NCBI GenBank assembly: GCA_002898995.1
Contig: BEIM01000043.1
Span: 1 to 13,409 of the forward strand
Source: a bacterium HR36
Lineage (GTDB): Bacteria; Planctomycetota; Planctomycetia; Gemmatales; HRBIN36
Direction: 5' to 3'
Length of the DNA: 13,409 nucleotides
Shown here piece by piece: positions 1-6,578 of this stretch. Numbering within the stretch: position 1 is the first letter of the stretch; the number at the start of each line of letters is the position of its first letter. Below the pieces are notes generated by a model, which saw nothing but the letters and a program-made list of their open reading frames with translations, was not told where the DNA came from and searched no databases. The translations under genes were made by a program, and so were the position numbers.

Positions 1-425
1 CCCTGACCGATCTGCGTCCAGCATCCCTGACCGCGCATGGCCCAGGTGCAACGGCTTACTGCCGGTTCGAGCACCACTCCCAGCGTGGCTTCTCCGTCTT
101 CCACCAGTCCTATGAGTACGGCAAATTCGCCGTTTTTTTGGACGAATCCGCGTGTGCCATCTATCGGGTCAATAATCCATAGCCGGCTGCCTCGCCGTGA
201 CAATTCGGCCAGGAGAGGGGTTTTTTCCTCGGCATAAAACGCATCGTGAGGGAAGTGTCGAGACAAGTGAGCGAGGATACAATCCTGGGCTAGGCGGTCG
301 GCCAGTGTGGTGACCTCGGGTGGCGCCCAAGTGACGGCTTCCAGTTTCTCGTAATGAGCCAGGATGATCTTGGCCGCTTCCAAAGCGGCCTGGCGGGCAA
401 TCAGCAGATCCTGTTCGGAAGGCAT
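1..425 (-). CDS. cysQ: 3'(2'),5'-bisphosphate nucleotidase, HAL2/CysQ type (C-terminus cut by window edge)
   Basis: Inositol-monophosphatase superfamily phosphatase. Family members of this subtype hydrolyse 3'-phosphoadenosine 5'-phosphate (PAP) to AMP, clearing the by-product of sulfate assimilation, with two or three Mg2+ ions. Seen in the sequence: 141 codons from an ATG at 425, then the window ends. The two classical metal-binding motifs are present: AEE at residues 65-67 and WIIDPIDGTRGF at 83-94, followed by the strand GEFAVLIGLV. The DPIDGT-x-GF form with a following FAV is typical of HAL2/SAL1 enzymes rather than plain inositol monophosphatases (family knowledge). The C-terminal third, with the last metal ligand, lies outside the window. 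No clear Shine-Dalgarno precedes the ATG. It starts 25 bases after the stop of the upstream ABC gene, so co-transcription and perhaps reinitiation are likely. Inositol or histidinol phosphatase activity is the main alternative. Confidence 0.85.
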   Translation of the reverse strand, partial: MPSEQDLLIARQAALEAAKIILAHYEKLEAVTWAPPEVTTLADRLAQDCILAHLSRHFPHDAFYAEEKTPLLAELSRRGSRLWIIDPIDGTRGFVQKNGEFAVLIGLVEDGEATLGVVLEPAVSRCTWAMRGQGCWTQIGQ

Positions 426-450
426 CGTACGCGGCTCGCAAGTGGGCTGG

Positions 451-2472
451 TTATTGGCTGGTATTGGGCTGGGGAAGTTCCAGTTCGGCCAGGAGATGGA
501 ATTCCACGAAGCAAATTTGGCGGTACAGCTCGCTGGCTTGGAGCAACTCGCGGTGTTTTCCCTGCCCTTCGAGCCGTCCTTGATGGAAGAATAACACGAG
601 GTCGCAGCTTCGCAGGGTGTGAAAGCGATGCGGAATAAAAAGGACGGTGCGTCCCGAAGCAAATCGTGCGTAGGTATCTTCCAGCCAGGCCTTTTCGTCT
701 TCGGTCAGATGGAGAGCGGGTTCCTCGATGACCACCAGGGCAGGCTCGCGAATAATAGCACGTGCCAGGGCAATTTGAAAACGTTGGAACAGCGTAAGGG
801 GGACGCCCTGGTCGCCGATCACGGTTTCGTAGCCCTGTGGCAAATCCTGAATGAACTGGTGGGCGTGGGCGATTTTGGCCGCCTCCATGATCCGCGATAA
901 TTTGAATGCCGGATCGCCACAACTGATGTTGTTTGCTACGGTATCTGTGAATATCAAGTCCGATTGCAAGACCAAGGCGATATGGGCACGCAGGCTTTCC
1001 AAAGTAACGCGGCGAATGTTGTGGCCATCAATTCGGATCACCCCTTCGTCGGGGTCGTAAAATCGCGCCAGTACCGACACCAAGCCGTGCAACGTGCTCC
1101 GATCCGCACTTACCAGGCCAACCCGCTGGCCTGCCTGCACGCTGAAGGAAACGCGGTCCAGCAACGGCCGATTTTCTCCTGGCAAACGCAGCGAAACGTT
1201 TTCGAACTGGAGCTCGCGTTGCATGGGTTCCAGGAAGCGAGCCTGCACCGATTCAATAACTTCGCCGGGCTGGTCGAGGAACTGGAATAGCTTTTCCGCC
1301 GACTCTGTCGCTCTGCGCAATACCAGACGGTCAGAAAGCATGCGCGAGATCGGGAAGTAAGCGGCCCCGAGGGTAAGCATGAGGGTCAGGAGACTGGCCA
1401 GCCCCATCTGGTTCTGCAACGTGTTCCACGCCGCGACGAACGCTAGAACGGTTAGCGCCGCCAGTGCCAGCAGTACCAGCGTTTGCTGAAAGGCCACTTG
1501 GCCGAAACGTTGCCTTTTGACGTGCCTTTCGTATTCGCCGAGTTGCCGTTCGATACGTTGCTGATGGAATGCTTCCATCAGATAACCCTTGACCAAGCGC
1601 ATGATGCCCAGGCTTTCCTGCAACAGGGAAAGCTGCTCGGCCGCTTGCTGATTCCAGAGGCGTTCGCGCTGGCGATACCAGGCCAACAGCTGCCCGCCCA
1701 CCAGCCAAGTTAATCCCGCCAGGCAGATAAAAGCCAGCGTCAAAAAGGGAAACGAACCCGAAGTGCCAAACTCCACCAAGGGGGCGAACACGGCGAGCAG
1801 CAGCAGGCGCGCGGGCTCCCGCCAGTAGGAAGTGAGCCAGACGTACAAGCCTTCCTGCACGGCTTCGACGTGCCGCGTGAATGCACTGATGGCTTGGTTG
1901 GGTCCTTGGCGTTTCAGCAACAAACTACCCAGCCGATAGGTCTGATAATACACGTTGCGACGTAAACGAGTGGCAGCCTCCACCGCTGCCTCGGCCGCCG
2001 ACCAGTGCACGAGCAATAGCAAGCCCCAGCGGCACAAAGCGAATACGAACGTTGCTGCCAGCAGCGCCACCATCGCCTGCCAGTTGTGCCGAGTCCATGC
2101 CCAGTTTCGGACCATCCATTCCAATATTGGCTCCCAGATGGTCTGCCGCCTCTGGGCCGAACAAGCCAGGGCGATCAGGCCAACACCGTCGTGTTTCTTC
2201 AGCCGTTCGATGACTTCCGCGCGCTCCCCATCATCCGGCAGTAGTTTCTGGAGCCATTCCTCCTGGTGGCCTTCCAAAAACGCCTGGCGATCTTCTGCGT
2301 CCAGCTGGCCGCGGCTAATAAGCAGAGCTAAAAATAAGCCCCCTAATGCCAACAGCACCAGGATGAGTGTCGCCAGGAGAAGCGAACCAATAATGGCGGT
2401 CCACCGATGACGGGAGGCATACCGCAAGAACCGCAAAGCCCGGCGGAAGGGCGCTGGCCTATCCCCATTCAC
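451..2472 (-). CDS. ABC half-transporter (exporter fold) with degenerate ATPase motifs
   Basis: Membrane-plus-nucleotide-binding-domain protein of 673 residues, laid out like a type IV ABC exporter half. Hydrophobic segments lie near 25-52, 131-155, 213-233, 240-262, 331-350 and 358-380, with a long polar loop at 53-125. A C-terminal ABC domain starts near 420. The domain aligns by eye to exporters: Q-loop Q503 and switch H615 (PHRFHT) are kept. The catalytic signature is eroded: Walker A is GLVSADRST (452-460), lacking the glycines and with Arg for the Lys. The LSGGQ motif reads LTLFQ (559-563). Walker B ends in EE (583-584) instead of DE, and the D-loop reads ALHLTE. It probably binds ATP poorly or not at all, and may pair with a canonical half encoded elsewhere (inference). 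Start is GTG at 2472, preceded by GGAG eight bases upstream; the next ATG-like codons lie deeper in the N-terminus. Substrate unknown. Confidence 0.85.
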   Translation of the reverse strand: MNGDRPAPFRRALRFLRYASRHRWTAIIGSLLLATLILVLLALGGLFLALLISRGQLDAEDRQAFLEGHQEEWLQKLLPDDGERAEVIERLKKHDGVGLIALACSAQRRQTIWEPILEWMVRNWAWTRHNWQAMVALLAATFVFALCRWGLLLLVHWSAAEAAVEAATRLRRNVYYQTYRLGSLLLKRQGPNQAISAFTRHVEAVQEGLYVWLTSYWREPARLLLLAVFAPLVEFGTSGSFPFLTLAFICLAGLTWLVGGQLLAWYRQRERLWNQQAAEQLSLLQESLGIMRLVKGYLMEAFHQQRIERQLGEYERHVKRQRFGQVAFQQTLVLLALAALTVLAFVAAWNTLQNQMGLASLLTLMLTLGAAYFPISRMLSDRLVLRRATESAEKLFQFLDQPGEVIESVQARFLEPMQRELQFENVSLRLPGENRPLLDRVSFSVQAGQRVGLVSADRSTLHGLVSVLARFYDPDEGVIRIDGHNIRRVTLESLRAHIALVLQSDLIFTDTVANNISCGDPAFKLSRIMEAAKIAHAHQFIQDLPQGYETVIGDQGVPLTLFQRFQIALARAIIREPALVVIEEPALHLTEDEKAWLEDTYARFASGRTVLFIPHRFHTLRSCDLVLFFHQGRLEGQGKHRELLQASELYRQICFVEFHLLAELELPQPNTSQ

Positions 2473-2542
2473 GAAAAAATCTCCGATTAGCTAGGCCACC
2501 CGGGCTGGTGCACCATCGGCGACGGCGCTGGCTCATCGGGAC

Positions 2543-2561
2543 AGCCGCTGTTTGGGCGGCT
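2543..2561. other. Hairpin between permease and ABC half-transporter genes
   Basis: AGCCGC (2543-2548) and GCGGCT (2556-2561) form a perfect 6-bp inverted repeat with a 7-base loop, in the 123-base gap between the two minus-strand transport genes. No T-run follows on either strand, so it is not a convincing terminator. It could stabilise or segment the polycistronic message. Confidence 0.3.
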
Positions 2562-2595
2562 CCCCATCCCGTCTTTCGCCTCATCTCGGCAGGGA

Positions 2596-3558
2596 TCATG
2601 CGACATCACGGTCTTCGAATAAGATGAGGCCGAACAGCAGGGCTATCGCCGTATATACGGTCGCATGCACCCCGACGTGGAGCACATAGTCGCCCCAGGG
2701 CACATCAATGCCGGCAATGGTGGCGTCGGTCATATCGAAGTAATTAAAACCAGGCAGGATAGTGGCGAAAATTTGCGCCATCACATGCACTAGTGGATTG
2801 CCGCCCCGTTCCGGCGAGGACTGATAAACAACGATGTGCGCTAACCGCCCAATGATGAACACACTCAAGCAAATCACCAGGTTGACCACTACCGGCAGCC
2901 GCGTCGCTAACGCCACCGCCAGCCCCGTCAGAATCATTACCTGGAACAGGTTGCACACAATTCCCGGGGCGATCAAGGACAAATCGTAGCTGAGGTAGAG
3001 CAAATACCGGCCTGTGGCGAATACCGCATTCGGTAGGAACCCTAAATAACGCTCCAACTGCTGTACCTCGGCCAGTTGCGGGCGCTGCTCTTCGGGATCG
3101 ATTTCGTTGCGGTAATAAACAGTCACGGCCATGACCACGCTCAGCAGCACCGCCAGCAAAACCGCAGCCAAGAAGATGCCCACGAACTTACCCAGCAGGA
3201 ACGCGCGCCGCGACATGGGCTTACTCAACACCGTTACCGCTGTTCGCCCTTCAATTTCCTCGGAAATGGACACCCCCGCGGAAAACACCGTCAAAATCAG
3301 CGTGGCCAGCAGGATGGCGCTCAGGCTCAGCCCTTTCATCATTTTGATTTCCTCGCCAAACGTGAAATACGGCAAATAAACACTGACGAGCATGAAGAAG
3401 GTCGTCAGCACGAGCAACAACCAAAACAACGGCTGGCGAATGGATTCCCGGTACGCTGCCTGTGCTACCGCCAGCCACTTGCCAGGCAAAGTCAGGTTGG
3501 GGAAGACAATCAAAGACGCGATGATGCTTGCGACGATTAGCAACACACTCCACAGCAT
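2596..3558 (-). CDS. ABC-2 type transporter permease
   Basis: Integral membrane protein of 320 residues with an N-terminal hydrophobic segment (4-19) and further segments near 44-63, 79-98, 120-147, 190-217, 221-241, 258-272 and 286-314. Between the third and fourth segments lies SEEIEGRTAVTVLSKPMSRR (99-118), the conserved cytoplasmic helix pattern of ABC-2/NosY-type permeases (E-E-x-x-x-G-T/R...L-S-x-P-x-S-R-R). Members act with a separate ATPase subunit to move substrates or fold and assemble membrane components; the substrate cannot be told here. No matching stand-alone ATPase gene is visible. The next gene downstream is an ABC half-transporter with its own damaged ATPase, which would not be an obvious partner. 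Start ATG at 3558 is supported by a strong Shine-Dalgarno (GGAGAAGG, 3561-3568) and sits 44 bases after the acylphosphatase stop, so the two are probably in one operon. Confidence 0.85.
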   Translation of the reverse strand: MLWSVLLIVASIIASLIVFPNLTLPGKWLAVAQAAYRESIRQPLFWLLLVLTTFFMLVSVYLPYFTFGEEIKMMKGLSLSAILLATLILTVFSAGVSISEEIEGRTAVTVLSKPMSRRAFLLGKFVGIFLAAVLLAVLLSVVMAVTVYYRNEIDPEEQRPQLAEVQQLERYLGFLPNAVFATGRYLLYLSYDLSLIAPGIVCNLFQVMILTGLAVALATRLPVVVNLVICLSVFIIGRLAHIVVYQSSPERGGNPLVHVMAQIFATILPGFNYFDMTDATIAGIDVPWGDYVLHVGVHATVYTAIALLFGLILFEDRDVA

Positions 3559-3602
3559 AGCCTTCTCCGATGAGATAGCAGCTAGCCCAAATGTTATTCG
3601 CG

Positions 3603-3902
3603 CTAATAGGCTATCCGGAAATGCGTAAGTCCTTCAGGGGATTCGCAGACAGTCTCCTGATGGGTAATATATCCGGCCATCGCCTGGCTTACAGCGTTGA
3701 GAAAAGCCTCCACCTCGGAAGGTTGACCCTCGGCGACGAGCTCGACGCGGCCATCGCGAAGGTTGCGCACAAATCCAGCAACGCCGTAGCGCTGTGCCAA
3801 GCGGTGTGCGGTATAGCGGAAGCCTACACCTTGCACGTGCCCCGAATACCACACGTGTTTGCGAATGCGGCCGGTTGCCGGGGAAGTTTTTTCTTCCATC
3901 AT
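3603..3902 (-). CDS. acyP: Acylphosphatase
   Basis: Small cytoplasmic enzyme that hydrolyses the carboxyl-phosphate bond of acyl phosphates such as acetyl phosphate, carbamoyl phosphate and 1,3-bisphosphoglycerate. The 99-residue protein carries the family signature SGHVQGVGFRYTA (20-32), with the phosphate-binding loop and catalytic arginine R29, and GFVRNLRDGRVELVAEG (43-59) with the catalytic asparagine N47. Length is close to the usual 90-100 residues. Two ATG codons stand in tandem at 3902 and 3899. No Shine-Dalgarno is visible upstream; instead a TATAAT box ends only six bases before the first ATG, suggesting a leaderless message. It is the first gene of the minus-strand cluster leading into the ABC-2 permease gene. 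The link between acylphosphatase and transport is positional only. Confidence 0.93.
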   Translation of the reverse strand: MMEEKTSPATGRIRKHVWYSGHVQGVGFRYTAHRLAQRYGVAGFVRNLRDGRVELVAEGQPSEVEAFLNAVSQAMAGYITHQETVCESPEGLTHFRIAY

Positions 3903-4202
3903 TAGCGATTATAACAGCCTGCAGGAACTGTGGCGATGGCAAGCGGGTTACGCTTATCGAAGTCCACCACTAGCCCGATCGTCGTCACGTTCCGGAGCGT
4001 GGGCGACGGAAGCACGATTTGTAGACCTCCCTTACGAGCCGCAGGATTTGCAAACTTTACCAAATTTCGGACGGGCTTTTGCAAAAGTTACAAACCGCAA
4101 GAGTGTGGATTCGGGCACTGTGACTGAGCACGCTTACTAAGATTGCGCGCAAGTCAGCAAGAACACTAGCACTTGCGATTATCCGGCTATTTGCCAGGGG
4201 CT
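3903..4202. other. Intergenic region between divergent genes, with palindromes
   Basis: Three hundred bases without a convincing gene. Contents: the acyP -10 box; a perfect 12-bp palindrome CTTTTGCAAAAG (4076-4087), with a similar GCAAA-rich stretch just upstream near 4048-4064; a perfect 10-bp palindrome TTGCGCGCAA (4143-4152); and an inverted repeat CGCAAGT (4148-4154) / ACTTGCG (4171-4177). The latter elements lie about 50-85 bases upstream of the predicted start from the sigma-54 site at 4203, where an enhancer-binding protein could sit (inference). Confidence 0.45.
3908..3913 (-). promoter_or_regulatory. Putative -10 box of a leaderless acyP promoter
   Basis: A perfect TATAAT on the minus strand (3913 to 3908) sits six bases ahead of the acyP ATG, which places the expected transcription start on or within a base or two of the start codon. 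The hexamer 17 bases upstream (TCGCCA) is a poor -35. The absence of a Shine-Dalgarno in front of acyP fits a leaderless transcript. Confidence 0.4.
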
Positions 4203-4219
4203 TTGGCATACTCTTTGCG
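4203..4219 (+). promoter_or_regulatory. Sigma-54 (-24/-12) promoter candidate
   Basis: TTGGCATACTCTTTGCG has GG at 4205-4206 and GC at 4217-4218 separated by exactly ten bases, as in the consensus YTGGCACG-N4-TTGCW. Matches include TGGCA and TTTGC; the last consensus A/T is G. The predicted start is near 4230. It points toward the structured stretch and terminator at 4421, not directly at a coding start. Upstream palindromes could serve as activator sites. Confidence 0.5.
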
Positions 4220-4229
4220 AATCAATAGT

Positions 4230-4458
4230 CAATACGAAGGACAGCACTCGGCGAAGGAGGCAAGCCGTTCGCATCTCTGTGTTCCTTGCGGTGCCCCCGT
4301 CCGCAAGGAACGGACTGCCGTATGGAGGTTTCCCCGCCCTCCGCTAACGGCGTCCTAAAGCCCCGCAACGCCGGTGCTTCCCATCCATCTTCCCGCCAGG
4401 CCCCATCTTACCTGGCCCCGAAGCCACCTGCGACCCCGGCGGGTGGCTTGTTGTTTTT
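4230..4458 (+). ncRNA. Candidate structured non-coding RNA (unknown family)
   Basis: Between the sigma-54 site and an intrinsic terminator lies about 225 bases with several clean hairpins and no supported ORF. They are GCGAA/TTCGC (4251-4255/4268-4272); a perfect 11-bp stem GTTCCTTGCGG/CCGCAAGGAAC (4281-4291/4301-4311) with a 9-base loop; CGGCG/CGCCG (4348-4352/4369-4373); GCCAGG/CCTGGC (4395-4400/4411-4416); and then the terminator stem. I do not recognise SRP RNA, RNase P, tmRNA or 6S signatures. It may be a sigma-54-dependent small RNA, or a leader of the STAS gene. The separate TATAAT downstream of the terminator favours an independent unit. All structure is inferred by eye. Confidence 0.35.
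4421..4458 (+). terminator. Rho-independent terminator ahead of the STAS gene
   Basis: AAGCCACC (4421-4428) and GGTGGCTT (4442-4449) form a perfect 8-bp stem with a 13-base loop, followed by GTTGTTTTT. No plus-strand protein gene ends upstream, so it would end a non-coding transcript such as one started at the sigma-54 site. Confidence 0.6.
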
Positions 4459-4477
4459 AACCGCCTCACTCGCTGCC

Positions 4478-4483
4478 TATAAT
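4478..4483 (+). promoter_or_regulatory. Putative -10 box for the STAS gene
   Basis: Perfect TATAAT, 45 bases before the ATG at 4529 and 20 bases after the upstream terminator's T-run. No good -35 lies at 16-18 bases; the only TTG triplets (4448-4453) are more than 20 bases away, so strength is uncertain. Confidence 0.4.
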
Positions 4484-4528
4484 GCCGCAGAGAATTTCTG
4501 TCCAGACAAACCGCGCGAGGTTTTGGCC

Positions 4529-4960
4529 ATGAATGGACACACCTACCGGCATGTGCGTTGCGCGAAGCAAGGAGAGGCCATTATCTTGGAAATCGCCACC
4601 CCGGAATTGCATGGCGACCTAATCGAAAACGAATTACGCGAAGACCTATTGACCGCCTGGCGAGATGGAGCGGGACGGCATGTGGTGATAGATTTTGGCC
4701 AGGTGCGTTATCTCACCTCGGCTGTGTTGCGCGCCCTCATTGCCCTGCAACGTTTGGTCAAGGGTGCGGGGGGACATGCCTTGATTTGCAACGTCGCCAG
4801 CGAAGCGGTTCACAGAGTGCTGACCACAACGCGGATGATAACCAGCAGCGGCAGTGCGCAATCTCTGTTTGAGTTCGCGGCCGATGTCCCCGCAGCTCTG
4901 GCCTGGCTGCAGAACCGACCGGCTGCCTCCAACCCGCCTGCGGATGCCGTTTCCCATTAG
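4529..4960 (+). CDS. STAS-domain protein (anti-sigma factor antagonist-like)
   Basis: A 143-residue cytoplasmic protein with one STAS domain, the fold of SpoIIAA/RsbV, which bind anti-sigma or switch kinases and are controlled by phosphorylation. The diagnostic segment is HVVIDFGQVRYLTSAVLRAL (51-70): a beta strand, an Asp-x-x-x-Val turn and then the helix carrying the phosphorylation site. The usual Ser-Ser-Gly reads Thr63-Ser64-Ala65, so a phosphoacceptor is still possible. A C-terminal tail rich in Pro and Ala (129-143) looks disordered. Start: ATG 4529 is chosen because GAGG (4517-4520) precedes it at good spacing and the homologous domain begins there. The frame is open further upstream, but that part is Pro-rich and contains the terminator and -10 box. 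No partner kinase or anti-sigma gene lies beside it. The partner is unknown. Confidence 0.8.
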   Translation: MNGHTYRHVRCAKQGEAIILEIATPELHGDLIENELREDLLTAWRDGAGRHVVIDFGQVRYLTSAVLRALIALQRLVKGAGGHALICNVASEAVHRVLTTTRMITSSGSAQSLFEFAADVPAALAWLQNRPAASNPPADAVSH

Positions 4961-5070
4961 CAGGCTCGGCGCGCCCACGCACCGGGTGAGTTTCAGTGGG
5001 TATGCCCCTGTTTCTCCCGAGCCGTCGCGCTCCAGCGGCCAGATTGGCAGCATGGGCCTGAAAAATTTTC

Positions 5071-5099
5071 TTGCCACCTAACGCCAGGCTTGCTAGGCT
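5071..5099 (+). promoter_or_regulatory. Putative sigma-70-type promoter for the DUF1501 gene
   Basis: TTGCCA (5071-5076, 5 of 6 to consensus) and TAGGCT (5094-5099, weak -10) are 17 bases apart, giving a predicted start near 5106 and a leader of about 35 bases before the ATG at 5141. Confidence 0.35.
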
Positions 5100-5140
5100 A
5101 TGCTAGACCCGCCGAGAAAACATGCCACGGGGAGCCTACC

Positions 5141-6529
5141 ATGCTACGGTTGACGGTACCTAGCGGAGTGCGTTTTTGCGATGGCTACACGCGGCGCGAG
5201 GTGCTTCAGATTGGGGCCACGGGGGCTTTAGGTCTGTCGTTGCCCCATCTCTTACGGCAACGCGCTAGCGCCACTTCGCGTCAGCGAGCTAGAGCACGGT
5301 CGGTGGTCATTCTCTTTTTGTCCGGTGGTCCGTCGCACCTAGATACGTTCGACATGAAGCCAGAAGCACCCGAGGAGATTCGCGGTACGTTCCGGCCGGT
5401 TCGCACGAAGGTCCCGGGTTTGCAGATTTGCGAACATTTTCCACGCACGGCTCGGCTCGCCGACAAACTAGTTGTCATTCGCTCCCTACACCACACCACC
5501 GGCAACCATCCCGCCGCTTCGTATTGGATGATGACCGGGAGCCCAATAGCGCGTCCTGCTCCGCAATCTGTCACACTGAGTCGCGAGGATCGGCCCCATC
5601 TTGGCTCGGTTCTGGCTAAATTGCTCGGGCCGCGACGTCTGGGTTTGCCCGCCTACGTGACCGTGCCAGAGCTCATCTCGCCGGTCGGCCCACCGCGTCC
5701 TGGCCAGCATGCAGGCTTTCTGGGCGCGGCTTATGATCCCTATCGAGTCGAAAGCGATCCGAGCCTGCCAGGCTACACGCCGGGAGAATTGCGTCTGGCC
5801 CCCGACCTTGACCCAGGCCGCTTGCAAGCCCGACAAACACTCTTGCAGGCGGTCAACCGCCAGACGTCTTCGCTGGCGGACAACGACGCCGTGGCCGGCT
5901 TCGATCCCTACTTCGCTCAGGCGTTCGATCTGATTACCTCACCAACAACTCAGGCGGCGTTCGATATCGAGCAAGAACCCGTTGCGGTACGCGACCGCTA
6001 TGGCCGGCACACTTTCGGCCAATCCGTGCTTTTAGCCCGGCGATTAATTGAAGCGGGCGTACGTCTGGTGCAGGTCAATTGGGTGCGGCATGACAATGGC
6101 AAGGGCGGCCAGGGCTACGACAGCCATCGGGACCATCTTGCCTGGTGCGAGAAGGAATTGTTTCCCCCTACCGATGCCGCCTTTGCCGCGTTGTTGGAAG
6201 ACCTGGAAGCCCGCGGCCTGTTACAAGAAACGCTGGTAGTGTTGATGGGTGAGTTTGGTCGAACACCGCGCTTTAACAACAACGGTGGCCGTGATCACTG
6301 GCCGCAATGCTTCACAGTCGTGCTGGCCGGAGGTGGGTTGCCAGGCGGTGTCGTGTACGGGGCCTCAGATCGGATCGGGGCTTTCCCCACTGCGCAACCG
6401 GTAACTCCGCAAGATTTGTTCGCCACCATCTATCACCTGCTCGGACTCAATTGCGAAACGCTGATATACGACCAGCAAGGCCGGCCCTATCATCTTGCCC
6501 AAGGCCAACCCATTACTGCCTTGCTCTAG
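5141..6529 (+). CDS. DUF1501 domain protein, Tat-exported
   Basis: A 462-residue protein of the DUF1501 family, which belongs to the alkaline phosphatase/sulfatase-like superfamily and is strongly expanded in planctomycetes; no substrate is established. The N-terminus carries a twin-arginine signal: TRREVLQIG (17-25) followed by a hydrophobic stretch GATGALGLSLPHLL, implying folded export. Mature-domain landmarks are SGGPSHLDTFD (61-71, the predicted metal or nucleophile loop), HHTTGNHP (117-124), GYDSH (325-329), GEFGRTP (370-376) and NGGRDHWP (381-388), all conserved positions in the family as I know it. Start ATG 5141 is preferred over an upstream ATG at 5100, because GGGGAG (5129-5134) lies just ahead and the Tat motif then falls at the usual distance. 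The next gene begins 49 bases downstream on the same strand, so they may be co-transcribed. Confidence 0.9.
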   Translation: MLRLTVPSGVRFCDGYTRREVLQIGATGALGLSLPHLLRQRASATSRQRARARSVVILFLSGGPSHLDTFDMKPEAPEEIRGTFRPVRTKVPGLQICEHFPRTARLADKLVVIRSLHHTTGNHPAASYWMMTGSPIARPAPQSVTLSREDRPHLGSVLAKLLGPRRLGLPAYVTVPELISPVGPPRPGQHAGFLGAAYDPYRVESDPSLPGYTPGELRLAPDLDPGRLQARQTLLQAVNRQTSSLADNDAVAGFDPYFAQAFDLITSPTTQAAFDIEQEPVAVRDRYGRHTFGQSVLLARRLIEAGVRLVQVNWVRHDNGKGGQGYDSHRDHLAWCEKELFPPTDAAFAALLEDLEARGLLQETLVVLMGEFGRTPRFNNNGGRDHWPQCFTVVLAGGGLPGGVVYGASDRIGAFPTAQPVTPQDLFATIYHLLGLNCETLIYDQQGRPYHLAQGQPITALL

Positions 6530-6578
6530 CCGCCTTGCGAAAGGCGCCCCCTAAACCACCCTTGTCCTGATTGTGATT

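Noticed and set aside
401..922. A 173-codon minus-strand ORF overlapping the ABC transporter gene
   Set aside because: Out-of-frame shadow of the ABC half-transporter, Arg/Pro-rich without motifs.
3902..4084. A 60-codon minus-strand ORF whose TAA overlaps the acyP ATG (TAATG)
   Set aside because: It begins with TTG, lacks a ribosome binding site, shows no recognisable motif, and contains the acyP -10 box. The stop/start overlap looks like chance, but a conserved short protein cannot be fully excluded.
4254..4347. A 22-codon GTG-started ORF (4279) behind AAGGAGG in the candidate RNA
   Set aside because: The Shine-Dalgarno is about 18 bases from the start codon, too far, and the peptide has no distinctive features.
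4286..4528. N-terminal extension of the STAS protein (open frame from TTG 4286 or ATG 4322)
   Set aside because: The extension is Pro/Ala-rich with no domain, has no Shine-Dalgarno, and overlaps the terminator stem and the TATAAT box. ATG 4529 has GAGG upstream and matches the domain start.
4963..5023. GGCTCGG/CCGAGCC inverted repeat after the STAS gene as a terminator
   Set aside because: The loop is 47 bases and there is no T-run, so a termination role is not supported.
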